From NCBI GenBank assembly GCA_021186555.1, contig JAJKFL010000014.1, forward strand, positions 22,637,033 through 22,701,032: 64,000 bases of DNA, read 5' to 3'. The position numbers and the translations under genes are program-made. Of the stretch, positions 24,201-36,480 are shown piece after piece (the first letter of the stretch is position 1; every line of letters starts with the position of its first letter). The DNA comes from Reticulitermes speratus. Its lineage: Eukaryota > Arthropoda > Insecta > Blattodea > Rhinotermitidae. The notes under the pieces were generated by a model that was not told the origin of the DNA, made no database searches, and was given only the letters and a program-made list of their open reading frames with translations.

Positions 24201-25449
24201 CTGACAGTTTTCAACATTTCAGCGTGTCATTTCACGTGCAACTTACGTGTATTGCTGCCATTGTGACCATGGTTCTAAGAGATGGAATGTCGAGGTGGAT
24301 ATCCGAGTTGAGAGCTGCGATTAGTTGTTAACGGTATAAAAAGCAGACTCGAAATTTGTACTTATGTTGTATCATAGGTCATTCCAATCATTATATGTTA
24401 AATAGTAAATCAGTATTAAATAACGTTAGTTAGGGGTAGAAACGTAATAGGAAATTTCGCTCTCACTTCTCCTGTAGTCACTGGTAAGTAGTTCCAGATC
24501 TACAAAAACAAAACTTATTTAAACGTGCAACACGTCAACTGTGTAGTGTTTTCAGTTAGTACAATACCACTATACTGAAAGCGAATTCAGGATTTTATGT
24601 CTACAGAGCTCATATTTGGATTAATTATAACTACTTGTTCATTAAATAATTTTTTCACATGCTTAAATTGTGTATGTACGTGTATAGCACCAGAATGTGA
24701 TTTCGGCTTACGCTTTAGATTTGAAGTATGGCATGGAGAAAGTTCAAGGGGATAAAAGTGGTTTGAAAATGAATCGTAATAAATCATAACTATGTTGATG
24801 TTTTCAACTGTTGTTAGGCAAGTATCTGTGTCAGCAGCTGTGTCCATAGGTATATTTTATTGTGTGAACCTGCACGTACGGTGGGCCACAGGAGGAATCC
24901 ATATTTTGACTACGGAGGGTGTAGGATTTAAATTTTATCTCAATTGAAATGATGTTAGCGGAAACGGAGATTGTGACCGGCCCTGGGGGACCTACAAATG
25001 TACCTGGGTTCGGGCTTGGTGTACGTAATATTACCAGATGCAAAGGGAAGAAATTATAGAGATGCACTGTCATAGATGTGGACACAAATGCATAATTTAT
25101 TTCATTTCCCATAACTGTAAGAAGAGGTCAGTTCAAAATATAACAATTTGTATTAATACCGTTGATAACGTGTGAGGATTACGTACTTTCGAGCGACAGT
25201 AACGGTAACAGACAGGTTTGTATCGCGATTAAAGTGCTAATAAATGCCTCCATTTAGTTTACGGCATTTCATCTCTCTACTTCACAGAAGACTGCAAATC
25301 GAAATGCTTAGGTGAAGATAGAACTGCAGTGTTTGTTTTACAAGGCTCCGAAGAGCTTTCATTTTCAGGGGAGAGTAAAGATTGATGCTGTTTAAAAACA
25401 AAGCGTTGAGGACACGAGGATCCAAATGAGGTAAACTGTTACCGAAGTA
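18261..25449. other. Long anonymous region
   Basis: Over 7 kb I recognise no gene, RNA gene or confident transposon. At 19668 ACAGGGCTGGACG opens a GC-richer segment to about 19850 that resembles a hAT terminus, but no matching end was found. At 23013-23028 there is a small hairpin TTCGCAATTTTGCGAA. The minus-strand frame at 24831-25112 covers a GC-richer patch of unknown origin. Confidence 0.4.
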
Positions 25450-25602
25450 ACCTTTTAAAGCTCAGTGGTAAGTATATGTACCGCCAGATTTAACATTTAA
25501 AAACCGTGCATTTTTCCCTCAGTGTATATGTGTCTCATGTGTCTCAGAACAAAGAGTGATTTGCAGTAAAGCATTAACCGGTTGGTATTTTTAATACTAA
25601 TT
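25450..25602 (+). repeat. Unclassified interspersed repeat, family F
   Basis: Begins TTTTAAAGCTCAGTGGTAAG, continues TATATGTACCGCC and TTTAACATTTAAAA, and ends CATTAACCGGTTGGT followed by ATTTTTAATA. It aligns block for block with 17893-18055 and 43280-43447. Confidence 0.58.
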
Positions 25603-26326
25603 TCTATAACTGTCTTCATGGTTTCTGCTGTCTTAAAGCGAAAGCTGAAGTGCTTCCAAAGACCCAAGTTTCTGCTCCATGCTTCTCTTATAGCCCCCCC
25701 TCCCGATTTAAATTTATCAAATTAATCTTCCTGCTTTAAATGTTATCAGATTATTTTTCTTTTTTATGGCTCATTAACATAACCAAGAAACAAAATTTCC
25801 GCGGCTCGTACGTCAAGCCACTTCTAACCATTCTGAGGTCTTCATTGTCTTGCTATTTAAACCATAAGGACGTGGGAGCGAAGCCTGGGAACCTTGTAAC
25901 TAAATGCCGCCCCCCTTGGCTCTCACTCATCCCATGTCTTTTCCTTTCTTCGTCTTCTGTTCTATTATTTATTGCTTCTTTCTCTCTTTCGGTCTTGGCT
26001 TTTCGTACAGATTTGTTTGCGTGTTAGAGCAGGAATATTATTCGAAAACGGAAAAGCAAGGTGACTGCCTTCCATTTGAACAACATTTCGTCGGTAACTC
26101 ATTATCTTACCTCAAAGCCAGAAGCGGAAATGAACTGTGGTACAAAATAAAATAAATATTTAAACATACTTACATCCTCATAAGCGTTACATTACTGGTA
26201 ACAGAAATACCAGAATGATACGTTAGTGATTTAGGCAGATAGATAGCAGTATCTATGAGTCGTGTCGGGTAGCGAACATTAGCACTGACGGCCGTGTAAT
26301 GTCTTGTTTCTTTATCAGATAATCGC
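25603..26326. other. Anonymous spacer
   Basis: A pyrimidine-rich stretch spans about 25900-26000. No gene was recognised. Confidence 0.4.
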
Positions 26327-26577
26327 CGATCCCAGTGGCCGCGCGGTCTTAAGAAGTGGGTCTGCGGTCGCCCGCTTGATGGGATTGCGGCTTCGAATCC
26401 CGCCAGGGCATAGGTCTCTGTCTCTTGTCAGTGTTGCATGTTGTGAATTAGAGGTCTCTGCGACGGGTCGGTCACTCCTCCGGAGGAGTCCTACCAATTG
26501 TCGTGTGTCTGAGTGTGATCCCGAAACCTCATTGTGGAGGTCCTGGCACGCTACATCTGTCGAGCCGTGAAAAAATA
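26327..26577 (+). mobile_element. tRNA-derived SINE, family A
   Basis: The A box lies in TGGCCGCGCGGTCTTAAG and the B box in GGCTTCGAATCCCGCC (about 26389-26404), followed by GTCTCTGCGACGGG and GGAGGAGTCCTACC. It is the plus-strand counterpart of 7071-7353, more diverged in the head. Frames on both strands here are SINE sequence. Confidence 0.85.
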
Positions 26578-28011
26578 TGGGATAATCACTAATTGTGAAT
26601 TAACATATCTTAAAACATTATATTCGTTAACAAAGATTGTACAAGATGCTAAAAACATAAGGAATTTGTCATGTTTTCCATAGAATATTGTCGGCTGTCT
26701 ACTTGAACATCACACCATAACTATAAAGCAAACTGACTGCACAGTTATGCCGTTCACTAATACCTGTAAGTCTCTTACTGACTCCCAAGAGCGAACCCTC
26801 AGCCAGGTGGTCTTAATTTTTTCATCTTTATAAACCCTTTGTTTGAAATTATGAGATTTTACGGCCTCTTATAATGTCCCGTGTAACTTAATTTTTATTT
26901 CACTACTAAGACTTACTAAGCACGGCCTGCTTCAGTATGCCTGCTACCCGTCCGACCCATCTTTATTTAATGCTCCGAACATAAAAACATAATAAGATTT
27001 TAACAAATAGTATCAGACATTACATTTGAGCGCCTGCTTTGTTCAGTGGCATGATGTCCTTACCGCCAAATGCTACTGTTCTGTGTCCAGCATCCCACGC
27101 ATCAATCCGTATCGGTGTACTCGTAAGTGTGAATTTCCTTACTGACTACTACTTTGTTTTACGTCACACTGGGTGTTCTTCTGAACGTTTAGATTTGAAA
27201 CACTTCACACATTTTGTCACATTTTGTGTTGTTCTTTCTGACTGTCAGCTCTGTTTGCGACTTCTCCCTTTTTGACCTATTGAAATAAAGCAATAATACA
27301 GCCATCGCTTTTTGTTAGCATAATTTTCTTACCGCAAACTTGCTGCGCTATGGTATCATACCCAATATGTCGGGAAAACATTATCACAGAGAAATGGGGG
27401 GGGGGGGAGAAAGACAGTGGGCGTATGACGCAAAAGGTACGAAAGAGAGGGATGGGTTGAGATGAGGGTGCAAAGGAGATTTTCCAATTTCCGCAAAAGC
27501 TAGTCAAGACTTGTGCCTAGAGTGACGTTCTTAAAACTCCGACTCGGATGTGAATTCGATAAGCTAAAGATTGGATCACTGATTGCTCTGTCGAACCCAC
27601 ACTAGAGTGCGAAATGCCAACAGCTCGGTCTCTCTACACGTGGCTAAAAGCCCAAGGCGTGCGGCAGTGTATACCTCTATATTACTGCTTGTATTTCTCT
27701 TAAACCTTACCTGAGCACACAAGGTGCTAGTGCACACAATCACTATAATGCACAGGATGCTCATAGGTTGGCTTATTATATAACCTCACTTGATTGAACA
27801 GTGAATCGCCAAGAACTTCGGGTAGGTCTCTACTGAACAAAGACCTATGTTTTCTTTATCTGAGATCTTAAAGGTACATATGGACTGTGTTTCCTATGGC
27901 CTCGTTGTCAGAAATAGCTGTCCAAATCACGACATTGCTGTGTATATATCCCAGCGATCTATCAGCCGCAGTAAAGTAACGGTGAAATTGTGCCTGTGCA
28001 CGCCACAGAAG
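26578..28011. other. Spacer with a short poly-G
   Basis: A run of eleven G lies near 27396-27406. No gene or other repeat was recognised. Confidence 0.4.
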
Positions 28012-28112
28012 GCATATGCGGGTGTTGAGGTATAACTCCACCCATTTCTAAACTCTGTCCTAGATGGAGGTGGATGGTCAGCTTCACACCCCGGTCGGTT
28101 TAGCTACGAGGA
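28012..28112 (-). mobile_element. SINE family B, internal fragment
   Basis: GAGGTATAACTCCAC, CTAGATGGAGGTGGATGGTC and CACACCCCGGTCGGTTTA align with the central body of the family B copies at 11.9 and 56.7 kb. The tRNA head and the extreme 3' end are missing. Confidence 0.65.
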
Positions 28113-28499
28113 AAGCTATAAACATCAGTAACACAGTAATAATTACCAGTAAAATGTGAAATGTTTAATTTGGTAATTACAACTTGCGACGCAGGTAATA
28201 ATGTGTTGTGTGGTTTAATGGGGCAGAAATAGAGCTCTGACTGGGAAATTAGTTTGAACGGAGAACGTTTTGGAGACAAAGAAACAATGTCGATAATATT
28301 AAAACGGATTTTAAGACCTCTGAATGTGAATCAAAGTGAAGTGACACAGGCCCACGGACAGTAGTATTGTTTTGTTATCTGCAGGCTTAGAATATTCAGT
28401 TTCTGTCAAAAGATAAACAAGTGATGTCCGTATCTACCACCTACTAGCAGCATTCGTGAGAAACAAGTACTGAATATTCTCGTGTACAGTCAGTAAAAT

Positions 28500-28640
28500 G
28501 ACTGGCTACAAGTTGGACGACCGGAGTTCGATTTCCGTCATAGACAGCGTGTATTCATGTTCATTAAGGCCCTACCACTTTGGAACCTATCCACTTTCTT
28601 ACCAGTTAGTACCTGCGACTGTTAACCCGAGTTTACAGTG
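28500..28640 (+). mobile_element. Possible SINE head with B-box-like sequence
   Basis: CGGAGTTCGATTTCCG is a reasonable pol III B box, and TGACTGGCTACAAGTTGG lies upstream where an A box would be. No matching body was found elsewhere in the window, so this is tentative. Confidence 0.3.
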
Positions 28641-31600
28641 ATGGTGGAATTGACAGTTGACCACAGTTTCGTATGGACCTTATGCAATGCTTTTGGATTA
28701 CCTCCCGTTCTCACTATACGCCTTCATGACAAGGGATTGAGAAAAGGGCCTGTTTAAAATTTTCTTAATTTGTGACTTTTTGACTGTATATGCATAACAC
28801 TGTTGCTGCCGAGTCTACATCCAAATGGCATTTATGTCAGGTTAAGGCGCGTAGAACAATTTCCATACAAACTGTGCTTTTAGTGAGACTTGTTCAAGCA
28901 TATGCTAAATTTCAGCTGGAACATGTCGGTCGAATATTCAGGACTCCTGTTTGTGACTCTTCAGGTGCCACGTTAGAAGTTTGGACAAGCTTCTATGACT
29001 CGGGCTCTTTTTTCTTTCTTCTTCCAGTGCAACAGATATCAGGGTAGTAGACCTACCACAAATTATGCCTTGATCGATTCCTTCCATATCCAGTCCATTT
29101 CATCAGTCATCCTATCTTTCCGCGCTAAACAATCTGAGCTGTTTAACGTGTCATAAAATAAACCAGGAATAAATTTAAATAACTAATTATAAGTAAGATA
29201 TAGGTGTAATAATTCCAAATTTTAAAATATGACGCTTATTCTGGATATGTTATCGCAACAGAAAAAGAATTTGTTTACTTGTAGGATTAATTTTGTTTCA
29301 ATTTTTATATATAATCTGGATATCATTGCCACAGCACGATGCTGAGCGATATTCAGTTCCTGTGATATGTAATTGAACTTGTGAGTGTTTGTTATTGTCC
29401 TACTATATCGCAAGGACATGTTTGTCAGGCATTTAGATGTACAGCGCTGTCATAAAAATGTCGTACTTTTTGGGCCTTTTCTGTTTCCCCTAAAACAGCA
29501 GTGATTGAGACTAAGAATTACTTTTTTTCTGTTTATCCCGTTTGCTTACGCTTCTCTTTTAGTTACTGTTAAAAGATGCTAAGCAGAGGAATTGTTTGAC
29601 TTTCTGGGAATATTTCTTGTTAGTCATTTAATGTCTGTTGTCTCCCGTTATATGAATGTAAGCTGGTTACTCCATATAACATATGAATCTCAGTAGTTCT
29701 GAGATGTGTTCGGGAGAAACGATGAAAATAAGACGAATGAAGCAGGTTAGCAGTGTGTGATATTACAGAACGAGGAACTTCCTCCTCAGATAAATAGGTT
29801 ACAGGTGAACTACCGAAGCATTGCCGATTGAGGGTGACGGCTCTGATGTTTGTGTACGTCCACCTCGTTTCTCGCAGTAGGTGGTGGGGGGAAGACAGCG
29901 GAAGGAAGTTCTGTCGCGTAAGAGGCAGTATTTCTGAGTTTCCTGTCGGCAAACAGGTCAGTGTCAGCCTGTACTTAGTAGTACTGCGATTGTGAAACAG
30001 AACGATAACGTGGGGCAGGATATGCAAACAAAATGCTCTAAGGGAACGTCTTCGGAAATTGATTGTTTGGAAGGAAAAGAAGTACACGTCATTTGCGAGT
30101 AGGTAGATCTTATGGGACTGGATTGTGAGGAATGGGAAGTTGACGGGACCAAGCTAGTATTATGTCCAGTGACGGATTTTGTTAATAAGTTGTTTGACAT
30201 CTTGGTTCTGCTACCCGATGTTTAATTTCTGACAAGGCTCACAAAGAACTCCGAATCCTGCGTTGGGATATCTTCAACATGGGTTCCTTTTGCAACGGTG
30301 AATAATGGACAAATTGTTCAATTAATCGGTTTCTCGTGTACCCTTCAAATGTGTGATATTTAAATGACTGTAACTTTGGTGTGGTAATTAATAGATAACA
30401 AGTATTTCCAAGCGGAACTCATGAATTCTACTTGCATAGACGTCCGGGCCTATGTAGGCCTGTGTTTATTATTATTATTATTATTATTATTAAAATTTTA
30501 CATTGTGGACAACTATTTGAGTAAACGTTTTGTAGGCCTATACATTAACTGTGTGCGGTGTAAGATACATACCATCTCCATGCCTGTAACTGTTGACGTA
30601 AAAATAATATTTTACACGTAACGTGCTTTACAGTTACGCTTTGCATCAGTCTCCAAACCAAAATTTGCCTGCCTTGATGGAATGGTTTATTAATTATCAA
30701 TACGAAATCATAGCTAAGAGACTCTGACATGCACACCATATGTTACATTGTACAACAATATTATTACCGTAATAACGGTTACTTCTTTTTTCGAGAATCG
30801 TATATTATCTTAGAATTCTTAAAGTAAGTGACACGAGGGTTGCTCCTTCCCCACAAGTCTGTGTGTCCACCATGTTTTTATTACATATTGCAGGAAATTA
30901 TAAGTGGTGAGGTTAAGATGTCCAGTGGTATAACGTAAATACTTAGTCTCTGATAAATCGATTGCCTTGTTCAAAAGTTCAACTGAGGGACACACAAGAA
31001 CACAAACTTCCATTCACGCATGCACATATACACGCACGCACGCACACGCACACATAATGACGCTGTCGTAAGCCAACCTCTGTCTTATCTAGGAAGAAAG
31101 GTAGGCTAAAATCTTAGTTTCCACCTACCAGAACGTATAGTCCGTTGTCACTACAAATACAGATCAATTAATGCTGTTGAGGAAAACAATCACCATTTGT
31201 TATTAGACCCGTAAATAACTTATAAATGTATTCTGTGGGAAAGCTGCAGAACTATTTAATTTTAGAATAGGTGGCAAATGTAGTAACCCCTGTGCTCTAA
31301 AAGGTTAAGTAATGTGTGTATCTTGTCTACACACTTTTACTTTGTGACACAAGGTTCCTTTTTTGAAAGCTTTTTTCATTGATGCTTGTCAGCGCAGGAT
31401 TTGTGTTTCCATTAGGAAAAGTGTTTTGTCTCAGTGCATGTGAAAGATCCGTGTGTGATGTTGGAAACGTAATGGCAGGCGATTCCAACTTTATTCATGG
31501 CATGCTTTATTAACGAAATTTTTATCATCCAACAACCTTAATAACCGATAGTATAGGCCACTGCTATGATATAAATCAACTTAAAATTCTTACCGCACAT

Positions 31601-34600
31601 TTCTAGATTCTCTGTTTTGAATTCCATTAAATGTTACACAGTTTTAATAATTATGTGTCTGTGTCATATAGTAATTGTACAGTGAGCTAAATCAAAAGCC
31701 ATTAGTCCATTTTAACTGCTCTGTACAATTCCTACTTTGGTCATAATTAGTTTTGATATAAACTCGTGATTCATAATGGAGAAATCATTATATAATCTCT
31801 GCCATCACTCTGCATTGGCATACGTGGCAGTCCTATTGAATTGTAAAATCAACATGTGAGATATCAAATCTAGTTGTTTATTATTAATTACTGTTGGTCT
31901 TAATAGCACTTACAGTATTGATGTTAACAATGTTTCGTTTTACAGCATGAAGTGGACACTTCATTTTCGAACTTCCCTTCTAACTGTGACGTGTAATGTG
32001 AAAAGAGACCGAAGTGCAGCATTGTGATATGTAAGGCACATTGCATTTTCAGATTTTACCTGTACATCCAGAGATATTTTAAGGGATTTAATTAAAGTTA
32101 AATGTTACGCTGTTTCATAGGTAGCTAGGTGGATTGTGAACGTAATACTTACATGTACCGATGTTACGTATGTAGGCTTATGCATTAACACGTTCACGCC
32201 ATCCAAAGATATTCACTTGCATTTCGGTCGACAACGATATAATCACTTCTACCCTATGATATTTTTACTGATTTGGAAGGAAGGACAGGATGACCACTGT
32301 ATTATTTTTTTGGCACAGTTTGAAATTGAGAAAAATTATATCTGGAATTTGATGCCAATCGATTTTCATTTATTGTATTCACATCATATTTTGGATGTAC
32401 AGTGTTTACATGTGTTTGATACACATATAATTAGTTGTAGGTCCAACTTATGGAGAACGTCAAAGATGAGAGAGTAAGGGAATTATAGGTAGATACCTTT
32501 AGTGCCTGAAATTGAGCACCCACAACTGCAGACTACAGAGACCACTTTTCTGGCTAGGAACTGTTAGTAGTCTTTCTGTAGTTGTACAGGGCGTTCAGTT
32601 CAAAACACAAGCCACAAGCACGGCAAGCTTAACGGCCTTATAATTACTCATATAATAATAAATTACCGCATGTTGTAGTAGGTGTTGGAAATTATCTCTT
32701 TCATCTCGCAGACATATTTGATACCTGGTGAACAGATTATTAAATACTGTAGGAAGGTCTTGTATAAAAATTGTAGACACGCGCGGCAAGTTCAACGGAA
32801 GCTGCGTGCCTCGTTCAAAGCCAGTCCTATCGGCGTGCGTACGGTACATTTCATCAGCTTAAGCACACAGTCCAGTTTAATCTGCTGTCTGTAAGAAACG
32901 TGTGAAGCAATGTGTGACGTACATTTCTGTTGTTCGTGTGTTTGCAGCGCAGCTTAATACAGAGGATTTTCATTGTGGAAATCTGTATAAGAAAGAAACG
33001 TATGAAAAGTGCCGTAGATCCTTCGAAATCAGTCACGTATGAGAGCTGGAGTTCATTTTCAGCACCAACATGCGATAAGGTATATTGTGCGTAATATATG
33101 CGGAAATGCAAGTCCGTTAAGCTTGTCGTGCGTTGGGGTTCGGTTTTCAGTTGAAATCCATTTAATTATAAAATGTGATGTTTCCAGATTTAATATTACA
33201 GAAGAATTGGCTGACGTGTCTAGTATAGAAAGATCAGTCACGAGTGTGGAATTGTGTGAGCGAATGATGAGCAGAGTTTAGAAGTTCGTTACAAAGCTTA
33301 TCAAGCTGCGTGAAAACACAGCAGAAGGAACTCCTGCTGTGGAAGGGAAGTGAAAGGATTGACAGATTTAATCACTGAAGACTGAATCAGCAAACAGGTC
33401 GAGCTTTAGAGTTGGTAGCATCTTACGTAACAATCTCTCTGTTGGAAAGGAAGTGCTGTAAGAATAAACATGGTTGTATCAACAACAAAATTTTACGATG
33501 TAATCAGTTTCTGGAACTTTTAATTGACATTGGAACGAATTACTGAGACATGCCCTTCCAGTCAGCTGAAGAAACGGTAGTTCACATCTCTTCGCTCATT
33601 TTTATCTAGCCTTCATGTAAATACTTTGCCGTTGTTTAAGAGATTTTAAAATTAAATCCGTAGATTATAGAATAAATTAAATAATAGCTTGTAAGTGTGT
33701 ATGTTGTGGACTTCTGTAAATGCGACCTTCCTGTAAAGAAATTTCCTGACTTTACCAAAAAATTATTTCACTTACATCATTAGACGTAAAATATATGTAT
33801 GGGACACTTATAAAACGTGAAGCATTCCGCTCGTTGCTGAGAATCGCACTTAATGACAAATATTTGCAAGGGTAATTGACAGTTGTGTGATGTCGAATGG
33901 GATATAACTGCCCTTATGAAATATAAGCTGCGCCTGATACCTCACTAATGGTGGAGTATTTTAAACTGTCCTGCATAATAATAGGTTAATTTAATAGACA
34001 TAATTAATGTAAATACACAGAAAATTAGTTGCAAATAATATAACCGTATTTTACATCGTTAGATGGCATAAGTGCAGAGTGCTTTGTCAGAAAAATTAGG
34101 ATTTTGTGATGTAGGTCACTGCCTGATAATGTTGGTATACATGCGTCAACATAAAACTGGACCACAGAAGAGTTATTACCTTCTAAGTTGAGGATATCTA
34201 CTTTTAGATCCTAAACACAAGAGTAGCAGACGGCTTCTTCTGTAAACAAAGGGACACTGGACAGACGACTTTCAGACCAGTACATTTTAAATGTTGCATA
34301 GTTAATAGACACAAATGTAGTTCCGAGTGGGACCTATGAAGTCTACTTTTCTGGTGTGTATACTCGTATTTTCAGTCGTACATATCTGCTGTTATTTTGT
34401 TGCTGCTTTTCACTTTTGTGAAGAACTCACTTCCCGACCAGGTTTGTAGCTCGTGAGAAGGCTCATATCAGTGTCTGATAAATGGAATGATGAGAGATAA
34501 CAAAGCCTGCTGTTAAAGTAACAGCTTCGTCTCTTGCTACATATCTTTTCTTCTGGCCTCCGTAGACTTAATACAGGTTCTGTTGCGTAACTTGACCTCA

Positions 34601-34830
34601 AAGAATGACACCGTCACGATGTTTTGCAGTTGTTGATTTGAATCAATTGCTCATAAGCGATGTGACGGGAAACTTAAGGTCTATCTTCATTACAAATTTC
34701 AGTTACCTAGGTAGCTATCTGCATCAAACCCAAAGCGAAATAAAATTTTCAAGCGTCAGTTCTTTTGTTATTTCAAATTATACCAAAATTCCAAAACAGA
34801 AGTTGCATCTTTTTTAAAGATTTTTTGTCA
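28641..34830. other. Long anonymous region
   Basis: Contains a (TTA)n run at 30466-30490 and a CACGCA run near 31030-31055. The longest frame of the window (155 codons, minus, 29620-30087) lies here. It has no domain, membrane segment or codon pattern I recognise, and its length is near the chance expectation. A 113-codon plus frame at 32136-32477 is likewise unrecognised. No repeat family was identified. Confidence 0.4.
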
Positions 34831-35060
34831 TTAGGCTTAGGATTATATGCACTTTGCATATTGCATATGTAAAATGCATACGGTGGCAAACGTACTTTCA
34901 CGGTACATACGAACTTAGACGGGTACTACGCAAACAAACAATAAACAATGAAATATGCATTGTCTCGCTGATTGCAAAATATGTACTTTTGTTGAAACAG
35001 TTTTAAAATACGCATTTTAGGTATGAAGTATGTGAAAATGCATATAATCGGAAGCCTAAT
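34831..35060. mobile_element. MITE-like element with terminal inverted repeats
   Basis: The left end reads TTAGGCTTAGGATTATATGC and the right end, in reverse complement, TTAGGCTTCCGATTATATGC. Further subterminal matches (TGCATTTT/TGCACTTT, TAAAATGC) follow. Total length is about 230 bp, AT-rich and noncoding. The superfamily is unknown and no target duplication is evident. Confidence 0.7.
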
Positions 35061-35224
35061 TTTCATATATCACTTTAGAACCATATATTCCGCTATTTTT
35101 CCACCTTCTCACAAGCTCCTTCCTCAACTTGGTATTACCGTGTTGGTCAGATGTCCTTAGAGTTTTACAGTATTTGTACTACACTTCATGAAAATCTTTT
35201 ATCTGTAATTGAAGGCTTCCGCCG

Positions 35225-35345
35225 TGGTCGTAAGACCCTGAAGATTGGACAAACAAGTGATCCCGAAACGTTGGTCATACACCAAAAAGTGACGCCGGGT
35301 AATAACCCAGAAACTTTTAAGCAACATCTTTTATCTGGTTCAAAA
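35225..35345 (+). mobile_element. Penelope-like terminal repeat, best hammerhead-like core
   Basis: At 35238-35276 the order is CTGAAGA, then TTGGAC...GATCC (GGA/TCC can pair), then CGAAACGTTGGTC. This is the canonical CUGANGA - stem II - GAAA - short helix III (AC/GT around a four-base loop) - GUC plan. Downstream, GGGTAATAACCCAGAAAC is a block I associate with arthropod repeats of this kind. Stem I pairing is not obvious. It is a noncoding fragment, and the overlapping short frames are not genes. Confidence 0.6.
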
Positions 35346-36264
35346 TATTGATGTAGGCGCGTATAGACAAACGGTGTGGCGGTCTTAAAGGTGTACTTTC
35401 CGCCACGCAATGAACGTCTGTGTGTAGGCCTAAAATATGTAGAGAACCTGAGAAATGGGCTGCACGAAACTTGACTTAGGAGAATTTCACGAAATATTTT
35501 CTAGCCATTTCAGTTTCCATTTACATAGCAAAATTTTAATAACCAATATTCTTCAAGATCTAGGTAGGTTTTTGTGTGCATGTGTTTTCTCATCCCGTCT
35601 CTACCCCTGCACCTGTGCATCCATGACCTCCGTATCACGTTCTGTTGCTAGGATACGGTCAACCACAAACCATGTGCGGCATCGGATTTGTAGAGGGGCG
35701 AACAGAGCACAATAGTTAACGCTGTGCTTAAATTACTTTGTGTCCGTAAGGAAAACCATAAATCGTAGTACATCTTGTTTCTGCAAAGTATACGCGAAAC
35801 TCTTTTACGTGGTACGGCACGGAAGTGCTGATGGCGAAGTGTGTAACATGTAGTGTCTTTATTGTGTGCGTATTGGGACCTTCACGTAGGCCAACACAGG
35901 TGCCTTAATATGAGTTGCCTTCAATTATCTTCAACTGTGAAAGAGACAGATGTAACAGTACTTGTTATGTCCGTGACAACAGATTGTGTTTGTCAGTTCT
36001 GTTAACAAGCTTTGCCCGATAATATATTTGTGACGGTTGTCGATTACATTTAACTGTGCTACGTAAATTCGTTATGTGACGCTAAAAGAGCAGTAGTGCC
36101 TTCACAGGAACTGATATCAATTTTCTGTTGGTGGATTACGCGTGCGCGCCCATACTTACACATGCAGAACATTAATTTAGAATGACAGCTGGTAATGTGG
36201 CTCGTTTTATGATTAATTAGATATTTAGGACTCAAATAATATTACTTAGACATTAAAATTTAGT
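35346..36264. other. Anonymous spacer
   Basis: Nothing recognised. The 86-codon plus frame at 35455-35715 lacks any signature. Confidence 0.4.
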
Positions 36265-36400
36265 TGTATAAATATCTTCTGAGATATTCACAGTGCTTTT
36301 TATTCACATAATGGTATTCTCGGATGTGACACCGTCTAGACTTGTCTTTGGATACAGACGTTTCAGAGAAACATGCTGCCTCCTTATTCAGGGCTAATTA
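36265..36400 (-). mobile_element. Penelope-like terminal repeat with hammerhead-like core
   Basis: On the minus strand CCTGAAT, GGAGGCAGCATGTTTCT and CTGAAACGTCTGTA (36393-36353) are followed by an AATAAA-like stretch and ATCTCAGAAGATATTTATAC. The tail block is shared with 1555-1660, and the GGCAGC...TTCTCTGAAAC block with 47654-47693. This links the copies as one family. Confidence 0.55.
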
Positions 36401-36418
36401 ATATGAATGCAATTTAAA

Positions 36419-36480
36419 TACAGTAAATTCCCGACTTTCCGAGCCCCGATTGTTCGAGATTCCGTTTCGTCCGAATCGAT
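36419..36480 (+). mobile_element. Pogo/Tigger-like terminal fragment
   Basis: TACAGTAAATTCCCGACTTT followed by CCGAGCCCCG resembles the terminal repeat of pogo/Tigger transposons (CAGT..A....CGA.T.TCCGA..CCCG) next to a TA target dinucleotide. No opposite end was found within the next few kilobases. It is probably a fragment or one end of a decayed MITE. Confidence 0.5.

Noticed and set aside
29620-30087. 155-codon open frame on the minus strand, the longest in the window
   Set aside because: A rough count (about 5-6% stop codons, six frames, 64 kb) predicts around one frame this long by chance. It shows no domain, repeat or membrane pattern I know.
32136-32477. 113-codon plus frame, rich in aromatic residues
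   Set aside because: No family was recognised and no splice or repeat context supports it. It could be an old repeat, but I cannot show this.
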